This document shows, piece by piece, positions 44,380-56,490 of a stretch of 64,000 nucleotides of DNA. Under the pieces are notes generated by a model that was given only the letters and a program-made list of their open reading frames with translations, was not told the origin of the DNA and did no database searches. A program made the translations under genes and the position numbers. Within the stretch, counting starts at the first letter, position 1. Each line of letters opens with the position of its first letter. This stretch comes from Seriola aureovittata (Eukaryota; Chordata; Actinopteri; Carangiformes; Carangidae). The DNA is taken from contig NC_079372.1 in NCBI RefSeq assembly GCF_021018895.1, positions 17,540,318 through 17,604,317 on the forward strand, written 5' to 3'.

Positions 44380-45950
44380 CGTGTGCGGGAGAGCAGAGGA
44401 AGAATGACAACAGTGTAATGCCTCTATCCTCTGCTGGCAACCGCCACAGAGAAGAAGAAAAAGCTGAGGATACTGTGGATACTTAATTCAGCATAGAACA
44501 AAAGATACTTTCATCATAATATTTCTCAGCTTTTCTGTCTCCATCTGCTGAAACATGCTGCGCTGCTGCTGCCATAAAAACACACACACACTCACTCAAA
44601 CTTGCCAGCTTCGCTTTATTCCGAGGCCATAAGACAAATATACAGTAAAGAGGAAAGAAAAACAAAGAGACATGAGACCGATTTACTCACAAAGATTAAT
44701 GATCTTGTGTCTTATGTAACTGCACCATTTTACATTCCCGACTAAAGTCATTTTACCCTAAACTGTGTTCCACAGGAAGCAGGGAAACAAGATCACAGTC
44801 CAACAGATGATCCCCCCTTCGGTTATGAGGGCAGTCTGGCCGATTTCAACACTCACCAGTATCTGTTACAGTTTAACAGACGTGCAGTGTGTGGTTACTA
44901 CACGCACACACATCACACACTGAAAAATAAATTCATGAACACACATTTGAAGGTGTACTACTTCAGTGCCGTAGCTACTCTAGACAGACATTATTGAAAA
45001 TGTTAGGAGATGTTGTATAATGATAATAATAACTTGAAAATTCCTGAAGAAATTTTGAATGTGCCTGCTTCTTGGTGCGTTTCCATCACACACGTGACTT
45101 TGAGTTTCATTCATGTTGTAGGGAATTATCTTAACTCTGACCTCAGATAAATAAAAACACTTCACGGGAAAGTAAAACCAGGAAATATATTTTTTTAAGA
45201 AGGGACTCAAAGGAGGTATTACTGATTGTTGTCCAAATCAGATATTAGTTTCCACTAAAAACATTTTGGAATGAACATGCGATGCTCACATTTGAATTGA
45301 GAACTGCAGGCTTCAATATTTGTTGAGTGGAGTCATGTTTTTGTGGCCAAGTAATCAGTGGCAGTGATAAAGGAACCTGTGTATCAGCATCAGTCACCCT
45401 GTCTTCAAGAAATTATATTCATATAGCCTACTGCTTTTCGCTGCTTTATTAGTGATGTAATATCTTTTCAAAATTATTATTATTGATGTATTTTTCCACA
45501 GAATGAGGATAGTTTATTTTGTCCCTATCAACAGGAGGAATGATTATAGCAAGAAAAATCTCGGCCAGCGTTCACATGGGCGCCTGAACATTAACACAAT
45601 GAAGACACATTGTTAGTGAACTTATCTGCTGTGTTTACTGCCTGTAAGTCATTAATTTTTGCAACAATGTCCACTAATTGTAACAGTCAGGGTTTAGTAA
45701 TGTGGTTCTTCTGTAATGCCAATTAGCGCCACAAGGTGGTGCCTCCCTCCGTTTTGATGTGAGCCGAACGCAGAGCACACTGATCTGATCGACATCTGCC
45801 AGACTGACATGTCCCTCCTCTGTAACGAGCTGGTGCGGGTTATGGTCAATGTTCAGCACTGCAGTGTTGATTTTCCTCATTCAGCTGTTGTCAGGCGACT
45901 CTCTAAGCTAACTGGCTATCCTGCGAACTTTATGCTGCTTATTTATGGTT
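44380..45950. other. Intergenic DNA, no gene recognised
   Basis: AT-rich. A GCGCCACAAGGTGG word (45726-45739) typical of fish repeats is present but no full element is recognised. Confidence 0.5.
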
Positions 45951-45959
45951 AACCTTAGG

Positions 45960-46273
45960 CAGTGGTGATCCTATGGGGGGGCCAAGTAAAAAAGCCCATC
46001 GAGACCTATTAACAAACCCCCCCCCTCCCAAATGCAAGACTATTGGCAGACTGTACAATTTTCAGATGTTCCCTAAACGCCTCACATGCAGGAAATGGTT
46101 GGATGCTATAGCACACATTATCAGGGCTCCCCACGGCAACAGCAGTGTACTGTATAGTGTCTTTGTGGGGGTTTATAGATAAATATACTATGTGAGGGGC
46201 CAACGCGGGCCCCCTTTGCCATTGGGGACCACAAGCATTTGCCTGGTTTGCCTCTCCTGACGGTGCACCTTTG
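45960..46273 (+). mobile_element. hAT-type MITE, copy 2
   Basis: 314 bp. The left end is CAGTGGTGATCCTATGGGGG; the right end reverse-complemented is CAAAGGTGCACCGTCAGG, matching the CAGAGGCGCACCGTCAGG end of copy 1. Flanking 8-mers ACCTTAGG (45952-45959) and TGCTTAGG (46274-46281) share six bases, consistent with an aged hAT 8-bp target duplication. The interior aligns with copy 1 in inverse orientation. No coding capacity. Confidence 0.78.
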
Positions 46274-46299
46274 TGCTTAGGTACTTGGTAGGTTGGGGA

Positions 46300-46850
46300 A
46301 AGGTTTTGGTCTTGGTCAGATGTTAAAAAGAATTGAACAGCGGCTTAAAACACGAGACAAGTTGACTTTTTAGACACTTAACCAAAGCCACAATCTCTCC
46401 GTGAGTTGTGTTTTTGGTGCTTTAACCTAACCTCCTGGAGGACTCAGGACAACTTGTGTGCAGCACAAAACAGCAGTATTTAATTCGTTTGAAAAAATAT
46501 TGCCACTAGACATAATCCAAGCATGATCCAGGTTTCCCATTAAGTGTAACTGGCAAATCAAATTAGCAGCATGATTTGTAGAAGACAGGTTAACATTGTT
46601 TGGCAGCGAGTCTTACCTTGCCTTCACACCAAATGGTAAAGTGCGACATTACTCAGCGTAAGGCTGTTATTAAGAAAGTAGTGGTGACACTCTCTTGGCC
46701 TGCTGTACAAGCACAGTCCTTATTTTCCACCAGGTTTTGCAGCTTAAGTTCAACTAAATTGACTCCAAATTCACTGATCTCCAAGGCATTATGGTATTAG
46801 AGGGAGAGGCAGACAATAAGGACTGTGCCAGTGTCAATGTAGAGAATTTT
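46300..46850. other. Intergenic DNA, nothing recognised
   Basis: No gene or repeat seen between MITE copy 2 and the SINE. Confidence 0.5.
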
Positions 46851-46851
46851 G

Positions 46852-47021
46852 GGGTGTCCTGGTGGCCTACAGGTTTAGGATAGTGACTGTGTGATTGCAA
46901 CATCCCTGATTCAAGCCTGGCTCTGGACATTTGTGCATGACATTGCCTTTGTCTCCCTTTGTCTCCCCAGTTTTCCTGTTTTTCTCTACTGTGTCTGAAA
47001 GGCAAAACCTGCCCTGAAAAC
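46852..47021 (+). mobile_element. tRNA-derived SINE
   Basis: GGGTGTCCTGGTGGCC head, B-box-like GATTCAAGCC (46908-46917), the body CATTTGTGCATGACATTGCC and TTTTCCTGTTTTTCTCTACT, and tail AAAGGCAAAACCTGCCCTGA match the layout of common fish tRNA-SINEs. Diverged; no target duplication seen. Confidence 0.75.
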
Positions 47022-47024
47022 GGC

Positions 47025-48235
47025 AGATTTTTGTGCGTTGCTGAATTTGTAGAGTCATCAGATCAGGCTGGAAAGAATAGTGACGCCAGGTTACAACATA
47101 AATACTGTGATAGTTCCTCATAAGCTGTGTCTATTCTTTTGCATTTGGTTTGGAAATGGTGCAAGGAAGCGGGTCAATGTGAATGGATGGGTACATATAA
47201 TATCTGTCTGAAAGACCAGAGACCAGGTTTTGTGTCTTTTAACCATAGAGACAATCCAAGCCTTCGACTTCTCTAATTTTAACCTAGTCCGACTAATGAA
47301 AGGTAATTTGTTAATTCATGTTGTGAAATCCTGATTGTGTCCTTTGTTGTTTTCTCTCATCAAATGAGATTATTTATGCCTCCTGCTTATATAACTGATG
47401 CTCCAATCTGCTGCCAGTACGTCATGTCAACAGTGTTTGTCTAGACATGGCTTACCCAGAATGCTCTCTGGCATTAATTGCAGTGTTTCGAAATGCGGTC
47501 CGTTGGTTACTTTCCTTTTGTTTGACTTTGTTTGTTCATGCTGTGCAGGCGCGAATGAGATTTTATGTTTCACTAGTCAGGGTTTCATCAATCATTCATC
47601 AGCTCTGTATTTTGTAACCATGAACACAACATCAGGCCAGAGAGAAAATCACAGAGAGACAGAGAGAGAGAGAGAGGGAGAGAGAGAGAGTAATTTCTCT
47701 CATTTTAAGTGAGGTTGTGTTTTTCTTCACAAGCACCATATCATTTGTCCTGGAATCTGAACATCTTTGACTCCTCTTGAGGGTAGAAAGGCTTGTATTG
47801 TGGCTGGGGAGGAATGGCCGGAGGAGGGAGGAGATGTGATGGAGGCTAAACAAACAAAAGAAACAGCAGAGGGAAAAAAAAACATCTTCAGTGTGAGTGC
47901 TCATAAACAGGAGCTTTCATAAAACTACTGAGGAAAGACTTTCATAAGAGTGGCTACTGTTCTTTTCTATTCTTTGAGTTTCGCTGCATCTCTCTCATCA
48001 TGACATTTGACATGACTTTTTTCTTTGGTTTGGAAATGCTTTGAGCATTAATGGCATCTGCAGAATGTCCTGCAGACTGCAAAGCATGGGGAATACCATG
48101 TATCTTCAGACTGAGGAAGGTCAATAAATATCACAGAGAGTCACAGGAATAAAATATGAAATGTGAAAGACGGTTTCTGCCTCCCTTGGAGGTGATAACA
48201 ATCTGTAAACTGACCATCAGAAATGCCTCTGATGC
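47025..48235. other. Intergenic DNA, nothing coding
   Basis: AT-rich sequence apart from the GA tract. Confidence 0.5.
47655..47692. repeat. (GA)n tract
   Basis: Interrupted GAGAGA microsatellite. Confidence 0.85.
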
Positions 48236-48239
48236 TGCC

Positions 48240-48910
48240 TAAAACACTGGATCAGGAATTGGTGAGTGCGCAAGTCTTTGCACCGATCCGACTCCAAATA
48301 ACCTACTGATAAACTGAAATCAGTTCTTCATCGTTCTAAAACAGAAGTTTACACAGGAAGCTTCGCTGAACCACTGGTAACTGCTGTTATAGAGCGGCGC
48401 AGAAGAATTGATATCCAGGAAACTCACTAATAGTCCAGGTCCATACCCAGATGCTGTCCTATCCACACCTAGACCTTTTATTGAGAATCATTACATTTTG
48501 AGTGTTTCTGTTTTAACCGGTACATGTCACTAGTCACATTATGAGACGAGAGACAGTTGGAGAAATAAGCCTCAACATTATGATAGTTTTCAATTTTCAA
48601 TTCTTTTTCCATATGTTGCAATGTTTGAAAGGACTGAAAATGAATATTGTAAGCGGACTTTTGCATTTGTATAGGGACGATTCTCTCCCAAGCTTTTTGA
48701 TCCATATAAGCAATTTAAAGATTCTATGACATTCAAGTATTTGTTCATGTTTTACAAAAGATTTGACCTGAGCCCTACAATGACAGCAGTCACGTCAAAT
48801 CCATACTGGGCTTTTCCAACTCATTGGTATCGGAGCGGTACTCAGATATTGGCCGATATAAAAGTTCAGGTGTCAGAATCTGTATCAATACGGAAAAAAA
48901 TGAGATCAGA
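48240..48910 (+). repeat. Fragments of a 'TATCGG/CCGATA' fish repeat
   Basis: GTATCGGAGCGGTACTCAGA, TATTGGCCGATATAAAAGTT and GATCAGAACATCTCTAC (48829-48920) match the right part of a known fish repeat; CACCGATCCGACTCCAAAT (48280-48300) resembles its left part. The intervening DNA is unassigned. Confidence 0.5.
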
Positions 48911-48919
48911 ACATCTCTA

Positions 48920-50840
48920 CTTCTACACCGTGTCAATGATGCATTTCATTCACACCTATAACGAAGTTGTCAGAACGCTTCAACCGAAGCACTTGTGGGG
49001 GTTTCGAACAGCATCTGAAACCACCTGCCAACACACTGTTCCAAAGTTTGATCTGAAAGTCTGGAAATTTCCTCACATACTGTAACAAACGAAAGGGGAA
49101 CGCCACTGATTTCAAACATCAAAGTCTATTCTGAGGTTTTGGGGAGTGCTAGAAAGTTAGAAAGAGGTGAACTTACCAGACCTCTGTGCCTACTCCTCAT
49201 CTCTGCTCGAGGCTACAGTAAACTGCTACCTGCATAACACACCTGAACCTGTATGTAGGTGCCAGGTTTGGATGCATGGGATTACAAAGATAATATATCT
49301 GATTCTGCTGTATCAGTGTTTATACTTTTGCAGGAGGAGAACTTGTTTAAGATACCTTTGCTCCCATCAGCACACACATGGCCTGTATCTAATTATGCAC
49401 ATTCACCGAGCTGTTTCAACTTGTCATTTGAGAAAACGCGGCCTTTTTTTTTAAATGTGCAGTTTAGATAATGTAATCTCTATGAAATATATCTAACCAA
49501 CTTCAGGATTGTTGCTGCCTGTGTGATTATCTGACCACATGTATTTGTTCCCTACTGGACCTATTTTTAGTATTGTTGCTGCATTCCCAGATCTCAGCAG
49601 TTATTTTGATTAGTACAGTGTTATTCTAACCGATTGAACTGGTAGATGTCATAAATATTGGAGGTTAAGAGCTTGACTTGATTAAAGAAAAAAGTGCCAC
49701 AGGAATGAGTCCTATATTTTAGCACTTCCACTTCCCTTGTCCAGAAGTCGATGGGTTTTTTGGTTAGATGCCTGAAATAAGATCTGTGGTTAACACAAGC
49801 TCAAGTGTTTTATTCTACGACGTAAAGTGCGTCAGTAAATACACCAGTCTTGATTTTTTTTTAAGCTTTTGTGTGTCCTTAAAAAGGCTAGTCGGTAGTA
49901 AGTGGCTAAATGCGACTACAGAGGTTTTAGGGGACCGTTCAACCTCATCATGCCCAACAGGAAATCTGATCAACCCACCAGTCCACCATTATAGCTCCAT
50001 TGTGTTTATACAAACTATTACTATATTTCTAAGAGGAAATGCTTTTGTAGGAGAGGTGAGCACTAAATGAATAAATTCTATGGTATCACCGAGATTTTTT
50101 CTTCTCAAGTAACAAGTTCTGTGACGTCCTTAGATGTACTCTCCATAGAACCTATATTCCTGATTGCCCCCACTCCCTGAGGCGTGTTGTTGGAGGCACC
50201 CTGCGGGGCATGTCTGAGGGTGTCTGGTACCAAGTGGTTGACCACAGAGAGTCCTGCCAAGCCATTGTAATGTTAAAACAACCACTGCATTCCTTGCACT
50301 GCAGTACAAGCACTGAGCCCGGCTTGGAAAGTTACCGACTTGGGGCCCATGATTTCCCAAAGCTCCTTGGACCTCAGATAATAGCTGCTCTGTAGTAAAA
50401 CTAATAGATAAAGATTATCTTTGGGAGAAAAGGACTTTGTGAACCCAGAGTTTTGATTTGGTTCAGAAAGAGTACAGTAGGATAACACTGGAAGGCATCA
50501 GATTGAGATATAAAAAACAACTTTGACACATGGGTATGATCCTGTATTAAACCCAAATCTCCATCTGTTCTAGGATTGAGAAGACACGACCAAATAACTT
50601 GTTTTTTATCATCCACTGAGTCAGTTTGCCAAACCTGCCGGAAAGCCAACAAGATTTAGAATAATCTTCACCTCAGATTGTTGGATTCTTATCCAACCCA
50701 GGACTCTGAAGTATAGCACTTAATAATCTTTCAATTATCAAAATGATGATGGTGACAGTGGCTATATGTAACAGTGATGATGGCTATGGTAATGGTAACT
50801 GGAGATATTGCTGTTATATATAGATATTTTAGTTGGAACT
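48920..50840. other. Intergenic DNA, no gene recognised
   Basis: A GC-richer patch at about 50150-50370 stands out from AT-rich surroundings and is open on the minus strand (50130-50360), but no domain is visible. Confidence 0.45.
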
Positions 50841-50846
50841 GTTTTC

Positions 50847-51124
50847 TGGGGCCAGCGTGGTGGAACAGTCGCCTCACAGCAAGAAGGTTGTGGTTTTCGA
50901 ACCTGCCGGCCGGCTGGGGCCTCTCTACTCTAAATTGCCCGTAGGTGTATGTGAGATCTGAACCTGTGACCTCCTCAGTCACATTTCCAGCCCCATGTGC
51001 GTGAATGGTGGTTTGACTTTATATGTCAGCCCTGACTGGCCACTTGTCCAGTGTGTACCGCGGCCTCGCCCAGTGTTAGCTTCCCGTGACCCTAAAAGGA
51101 TAAGTGGTATGCCTAATGAATGAA
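50847..51124 (+). mobile_element. tRNA-like SINE with a 48-bp internal insertion
   Basis: The head GGGGCCAGCGTGGTGGAACA and CGCCTCACAGCAAGAAGGTT, B-box-like TTTTCGAACC, then CTCTAAATTGCCCGTAGGTG and the 3' body TATATGTCAGCCCTGACTGG to AAAGGATAAGTGG fit an abundant fish element; the 3' part is also present at 29346-29491. Bases 50952-51000 interrupt the expected body and are nearly identical to 52151-52199. Confidence 0.7.
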
Positions 51125-51127
51125 CTG

Positions 51128-51226
51128 TGTTTTATTTATTTTGTCGAGCACCTTGAGCTGCATTTTGTATATGAATAGAGCAACACAAATAAAATGTATT
51201 ATTATTATTATCATTATTATTATTAC
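51128..51226 (+). mobile_element. LINE-type 3' tail with (ATT)n
   Basis: GAGCACCTTGAGCTGCATTT, GAGCAACACAAATAAAATG followed by ATT repeats is the pattern of teleost LINE 3' ends (tail of short tandem repeats). Only the tail is present. Confidence 0.6.
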
Positions 51227-51229
51227 TCA

Positions 51230-54120
51230 CCTTTCAATTCAATTCAATTTAAAAGGCACATAAAAACACACCAGATATACACAACCAGGGCAGGACAACA
51301 TGTACACATTAAGACATTAAAAAAACTAACAAAACAATGATAATGACATGAAAAAAAACATCAACAATGGTGCAAAACAATAACCTGTAATATTATAATG
51401 AGAATGACAATAACATGAGAGAGTGACATTAATAGTGCAAATAAATAACAATAACTTCCCATTCACAAATAACTGACTAATTGACTGTACACACATAAGA
51501 CTGTATATACATGTGTGTTACATATAGTGTAGGTGCATATTCGTCCTATGAGTTATACTGTATTGGTAAGCCTATGAAACCTATGAAAGAAAGGAAAGAG
51601 CAGCCCTCTTGCTGTTTTGCTGACTTCGTGAGTTGTTTCTGCCTATTTAGCAGAAATCATAGGAGTGTGGTGTGAACTCATGCATCAACACTTATAATAA
51701 AACAATTTTTCTCAGTAACAGTATCATTTTACAGCCATTAGGCTACACTTTCGAACATAAATTGGAGACTTTAAAGTGATTATGATGACTGTAGGGGATT
51801 CATTTCTCTGGTGCATTCTGGTGGAGAAAAATGGATCAGCACTGGAACATATTGTAATGTGTGTCTGTAGTTTGTGATGGTATAATATAATTTAAAATCA
51901 ATCTTAGCTGTATAAGTTGTTTTTGTTTGCTGGGTAAAATTGTTCTAAAAATGATTTGGTTTTAAAGGAGGAAAAGTTAAATTCACCCTTTGCCTGAAGG
52001 CCCACAAGAAAACTTGCCAGTGTGTCATTTGTAAACTTAAAAACACACATAGACACACATACACACACACTGGCAAAGAAACACCTTCTGCTGGCTGAAT
52101 AACTGTGTGTGTGTGTGTGTGTTCTCCATCATACAAGTTCCTCATTAACCTGAGATCTGAACCTGTGACCTCCTCAGTCACATTTCCAGCCCCCTGTGCC
52201 AGCCCTCTCAGCTCAGTGCCCAGTTGACTAACAAACTCGAGCCGATTCATTATTAACGCCGCTGGCAGCGGCTCCGCGGCACGCAGGAACCTGGAAACTA
52301 AATATCTCAACCTGAAGCTGTTTTACGTATATAGCGGCATTTATAAGCCACCAGTGGAGATTTTACTGTAGCTTTTCTATTCTGTTTTGAATCATATGCT
52401 CTGTAGTAGCTCATTAATTTTCCTGTAGTAAAAAGGTCTTTGTCAGGCCAATATGAACACGTTCTGCTGCCATTTTATTTTCTATCCGCACAAACATAAA
52501 GTCACTCGACCACATGCATTTGATTTGCATATAGCTCGATCTCTAAACACATGATTTGAATGAATTACTTTGGACTTTAGATAGTGCCAATCTTAGACCT
52601 GTAATTGGGCTTAATTTCCTGCATGTTGTCCAAATCTGATACTGCAAGCTGGACATTACACACACAGTCAGAAACCTGGCAGACACACAGCGGTACTTTG
52701 TGTTGACTGTGAGTCCTGGTACAAATCCCACTTCAGATATCAGTTTGGGGCTCCTGCTGTGTCAAACAGAGCATCTTTCAGGTACAAAAAAAAAAAAAAG
52801 GGTGGATAAATATTCGTATTCTCTCAACACATCAACAGACACAAAGTTCGTCCTTTATCTTCTCCCGTTTCCCTTTTCTCTATCATCTTCCCATCTGTGT
52901 CCCATGTCAGACGAGCCCTTCAGACTAGGCCACACACTCGCACACTCAGCCCATTCACCAGATTAAACTGAATCTTTTACTTTTTTGCGTAATTGCCGCA
53001 GTGCTGTGTACTGCCAAGTGTTTGTTTGAATTGGAGGGGGCTTCTGGTGCGTTCACTGATAGGCAATCTCATCGTGCCTCCTACTCCCAGCCTGTCTCCC
53101 AGGCCGAATCCCCAACCCACTCACGACTTAAAATATACATAACAGAAATGGCTTCAGTTCTACAACAGAAACATGCTATGTCCTGGATGTAATAGTGTCT
53201 TTATAATGTATGGCTAAAACATTTTTTATTTTTATTGGTAAGCCCACTTTCCAAAGATTCATTAATACCCATAAACACATCAGAGGAGAAAGTGAAGATG
53301 AAAATGCTGGAGCTGAGTGTTAATGGAGGCTTGAGGGTTTTCAACGCTGGGTGAAATGACTGGTTGTTTCCATTTAGGGTTTGGCTTCTGGGGTAAATCA
53401 GTCCGATTAAAGGGGGCAAGGAGCAGCCATTCTGCCTTTCCACCCTGCTGCCTTCAAGCAGAGCTTTGTCTCAACCATCAATCTGATTCCATTAGCTGCT
53501 CCAACCAGCTGACAGATTCTTATTTAACTTAACTGGATGTCCATTTAAAAAAAAGGGTGTGGACTAGGGGCTCTAAAAGCTTTTCATTGCCCTGGAGCCT
53601 GCATGAAAAATAGACTAGTTTCTTACCCCAAGACTCAAATAATTCCGAAGCCATTCAGCGAGGCCTTCACCAGACGCAGGCTTGCAGTCCTTCTTGCATT
53701 CTGGGCATCAGCAACGAGGCTGTCAGCTGCTTAAAAAGACTGTCACTCAAGCAGGAAACCTGGACTCAGGCCACAGTGTCAGCAAACATCCTCTCTGCTG
53801 AAGTGTCAGTGAGTAAAACACCAGCTGCATCTGAACTCTTTCAGTCTGTGTCGCAATAAAAATGAAATTCGACACCAGCAGTGAAATGCATGATGGTGAG
53901 CAACACTGTCACTGTGGTGATGGTAACCGCGTTATAATGAGTGTTACACCACGTTCACATCACACTGCACTGACAATATAGTAGTATAGCCATTAAATGT
54001 GGGTTTCATTACCTTGAATGATGAACTTTGACTTGAGGGAGGCGTCTATATACTTTGCTTATTCAGGCACATCCGTATGGTTAAGCACTAGGTCAAATAT
54101 ATTGGACTTTTCCAGTTGTT
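51230..54120. other. Intergenic DNA, no gene recognised
   Basis: Contains the 49-bp segment duplicated in the SINE (52151-52199), a short (GT)n (52105-52122) and an A-run (52787-52799). No exon-like open frame is supported. Confidence 0.5.
52151..52199. repeat. 49-bp segment duplicated at 50952-51000
   Basis: TGAGATCTGAACCTGTGACC through CAGTCACATTTCCAGCCCC is identical for 43 bases, then one mismatch, then TGTGC, in the same orientation 1199 bp away. Confidence 0.9.
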
Positions 54121-54126
54121 TTTTTA

Positions 54127-55070
54127 CAGTGCAGTTAGAAAGTTTCCAGACCCCTTCACTTTTTGCATCTATTGTTATTGTGCAGCCTCATGCTAAAATC
54201 ATTTAAAATCAGTCTACACTCAATAACCCATAATGATGAAGTGAAATCAGAATTTTAGAAATTTTATCAAATTAGTGAAAAGGAAAAATTATAATATCAC
54301 AATGACATAAGTACTAAGACCCTTTACCTTTACGTCTTCTCTGCTAATCCTCGGATCATCGGTGGGCAGCCATTTTCAGGTCTCTCCAGACTTGCTTCCA
54401 TTGAGTTCAAGTCAGGGCTCTGGCTGGACCAGTCAAGGACATTCACAGAGTTGTCCCTAAGCCGCCTCTGCATTGTTTTAACTGTGTGCTTTGAGTCATT
54501 TTCCTGTTGGAAGGTGAACCTTCAGCCCAGTCTGAGGTCCTGGGTGCATCTGGACAGCATGCCTTCCTCTGTCACCACCATGCTTCACTGTTGGGATGGT
54601 ATTGTGTAGGAGCTGAATTTTTATGTCAAGATATTGTGCAAATGTTATCTTATGTTATCTGTAGTGTAGATATGATGATAGATGTGATAAATTCAGTGTT
54701 GTAGTTACAGGGCTGTTGTGATGGAACATACTTTATTTTTATAATAAATATAGTTTAATTTATAAATATAATATAAATTAGTTTCCTTGGTTGCACGGGA
54801 ATTAGGAGCACGCCTAACTGCACGCATTATACCTGGAGCCTCCGGGCAAGTTTGGATTGCAGGTTTCCCTTTACGAGCGTTTCCTCTGGAAATGAAACTC
54901 AGAATTGAAGACAAAGGGTTCAATCTTGGTTTCATCAGACCAGTGAATCTTGTTCCACACAATCTGAGAACCTGTGAGCAGCTTTCATTTGTCTTTCACT
55001 GAGGAAAGGCTTCTCTCTGGCTGCCCTGCAGTCACTCTGACAGTGCTTCAGAGTGGTCTGGCTGTGTGAG
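54127..55070 (-). pseudogene. Broken Tc1/mariner transposase with nested insertion
   Basis: The left end CAGTGCAGTTAGAAAGTTTC follows TA (54125-54126), as in Tc1 elements. CAGGTCTCTCCAGACTTGC, GTTCAAGTCAGGGCTCTGGC, CCTGTTGGAAGGTGAACCTT, CACCACCATGCTTCACTGTT and CAATCTTGGTTTCATCAGAC are the minus-strand complement of conserved fish Tc1 transposase sequence. Between about 54610 and 54912 some 300 bp of unrelated AT-rich then GC-richer DNA replaces the roughly 65 bp expected. The right terminal repeat is missing. Frameshifts and truncation show it is inactive. Confidence 0.85.
54610..54912. other. Insertion inside the Tc1 relic
   Basis: AT-rich (TATAAATATAATATAAATTA region) then GCACGGGAATTAGGAGCACG and CCTGGAGCCTCCGGGCAAG. 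It does not match Tc1 and has no clear termini, so it may be a separate unidentified element or a deletion-insertion scar. Confidence 0.5.
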
Positions 55071-55611
55071 ACTCATTAGCCACTGATGAGACACACCTGG
55101 GAGATGCCAGCAGAGCAACAGTGGAAATGTTGAGTTGTACCACACTGAGACCATTCAGAGAGGGTGAATTGTTTGATTTGTTATTTTTTGACTGTGCCAT
55201 TGAACTTTTCACATAAAGTGAAACTTTAAATGCCAACAGCAAGAAGAGCAAAAGGCAGAGGAGAACTACTAGCCTGACTGCCGCTGTCTCCATCAGAAAG
55301 TCACTTCGCAAAGGTGAAACAGAGTCCAGACCTACAGGTGAGTCTATGGTATGAATACACCTACAGAATAAAGTGTATGTACTTATTGCCCTGAAAGTTA
55401 TCGAGCTAGCATGTTCCCAGCTGGTTAGTTCCTAGCTCCTAGCAGTTAGCTTGTCGGCTATGTGTTTTGCTAGCTAAGCCCTGCAAGTGTACGTATGTCA
55501 CTCAGTGGCACCAGCAGAGGAGGAAGTATTCAGTTATTTTACTTAAATAAAGTACCAACACAACAATGTAGAGACCCCCCCCGCAAAAAAATACTGTTTT
55601 AACAAGTGGTA

Positions 55612-56062
55612 ATCTCCATGGCTCAAAAATAAAGCCAACACAGAAGACCTGAAAACTGCAGTTCCCCAAATGACCACTTGAGGCTGGCTCCAAAAGCGAG
55701 TCAGTCCCCGTAGACTCCCGTGTTAAAATGTCCAACTTAACAGCAGAAATGAACATGTTTACAGTCTGGTACGAATAACGCGTTTGGTCTCTATAGCTAA
55801 TTTCCTTCTTCATTACAACTGTGCGCACATTTTTTAAACTTTATTAAGGCTTAAAGTTAAACATAACTGAAGGTGTGCTGCTTTGAGTGACAGGCGGGTG
55901 CACGTATCCTTGCATGCATCATCTCGGCTCCACACACGCCCCACCTCTTTGCCCACTTTTGGATTAGACGGGAGTTAGGCACTGACGAGATGGCGACGGC
56001 GTGGCAGAAACAGAAACATATGGATGACGTCACAAAGCCTACATCTTTATTTACAGTCTTTG
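55612..56062 (+). repeat. Teleost interspersed repeat ending TTTATTTACAGTCTTTG
   Basis: GCAGTTCCCCAAATGACCAC, TTGAGGCTGGCTCCAAAAGC, TTACAGTCTGGTACGAATAA, GGTCTCTATAGCTAATTTCC, TTTGAGTGACAGGCGGGTG and the end CATCTTTATTTACAGTCTTT match a very common fish repeat that I recognise by sequence but cannot name. Confidence 0.65.
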
Positions 56063-56079
56063 TGAACTGTCAGGAAAAT

Positions 56080-56490
56080 GTAATGAAAAGTAAAAGTTCC
56101 CTTGTGACTAAAATATTATTATATATGACATTATTATCATGTAGCAATTTACTGTAGTAGCTGGCTGAGGTGGACCAAATGTAACTTCTTTTTAAACAGG
56201 TTGGTAGTTTATTCCAGTGGTTCAGCCTCCTCCGGATGGTCACAAGAAAAATCTGTGGTGTCCTGGGATGATCACTGGCACAAAAAAACCTTATCTGTAA
56301 AAAAATTATATTCATTACTTTTTCATGAATTGGACTTTTCTTGGGGAAATATTGGTTAATTTTTATCTTCATTTGCCTCAAAAACTTATTTAAATGAAAC
56401 CAACTGATCATTTTGAAGGGGAAATGTGTTTGGTGGAGCTGCACACAGCTCCAACATCTGAAACATGGCAAGAAGCCCAACTAGACAATG
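56080..56490 (+). repeat. Composite of two fish repeat fragments
   Basis: 56080-56195 (AATGAAAAGTAAAAGTTCCC, TAGTAGCTGGCTGAGGTGGA) resembles the AAGTA-type family. 56195-56490 (CCAGTGGTTCAGCCTCCTCC, GGTCACAAGAAAAATCTGTG, AACATGGCAAGAAGCCCAAC) resembles another common fish element. Both diverged. Confidence 0.5.

Noticed and set aside
46908..46917. GATTCAAGCC as part of a genuine tRNA gene
   Set aside because: The surroundings do not fold as a tRNA and match a SINE body and tail, so it is a SINE B-box relic.
48726..49085. 119-codon + open frame
   Set aside because: It overlaps a TATCGG-type interspersed repeat fragment and has no domain.
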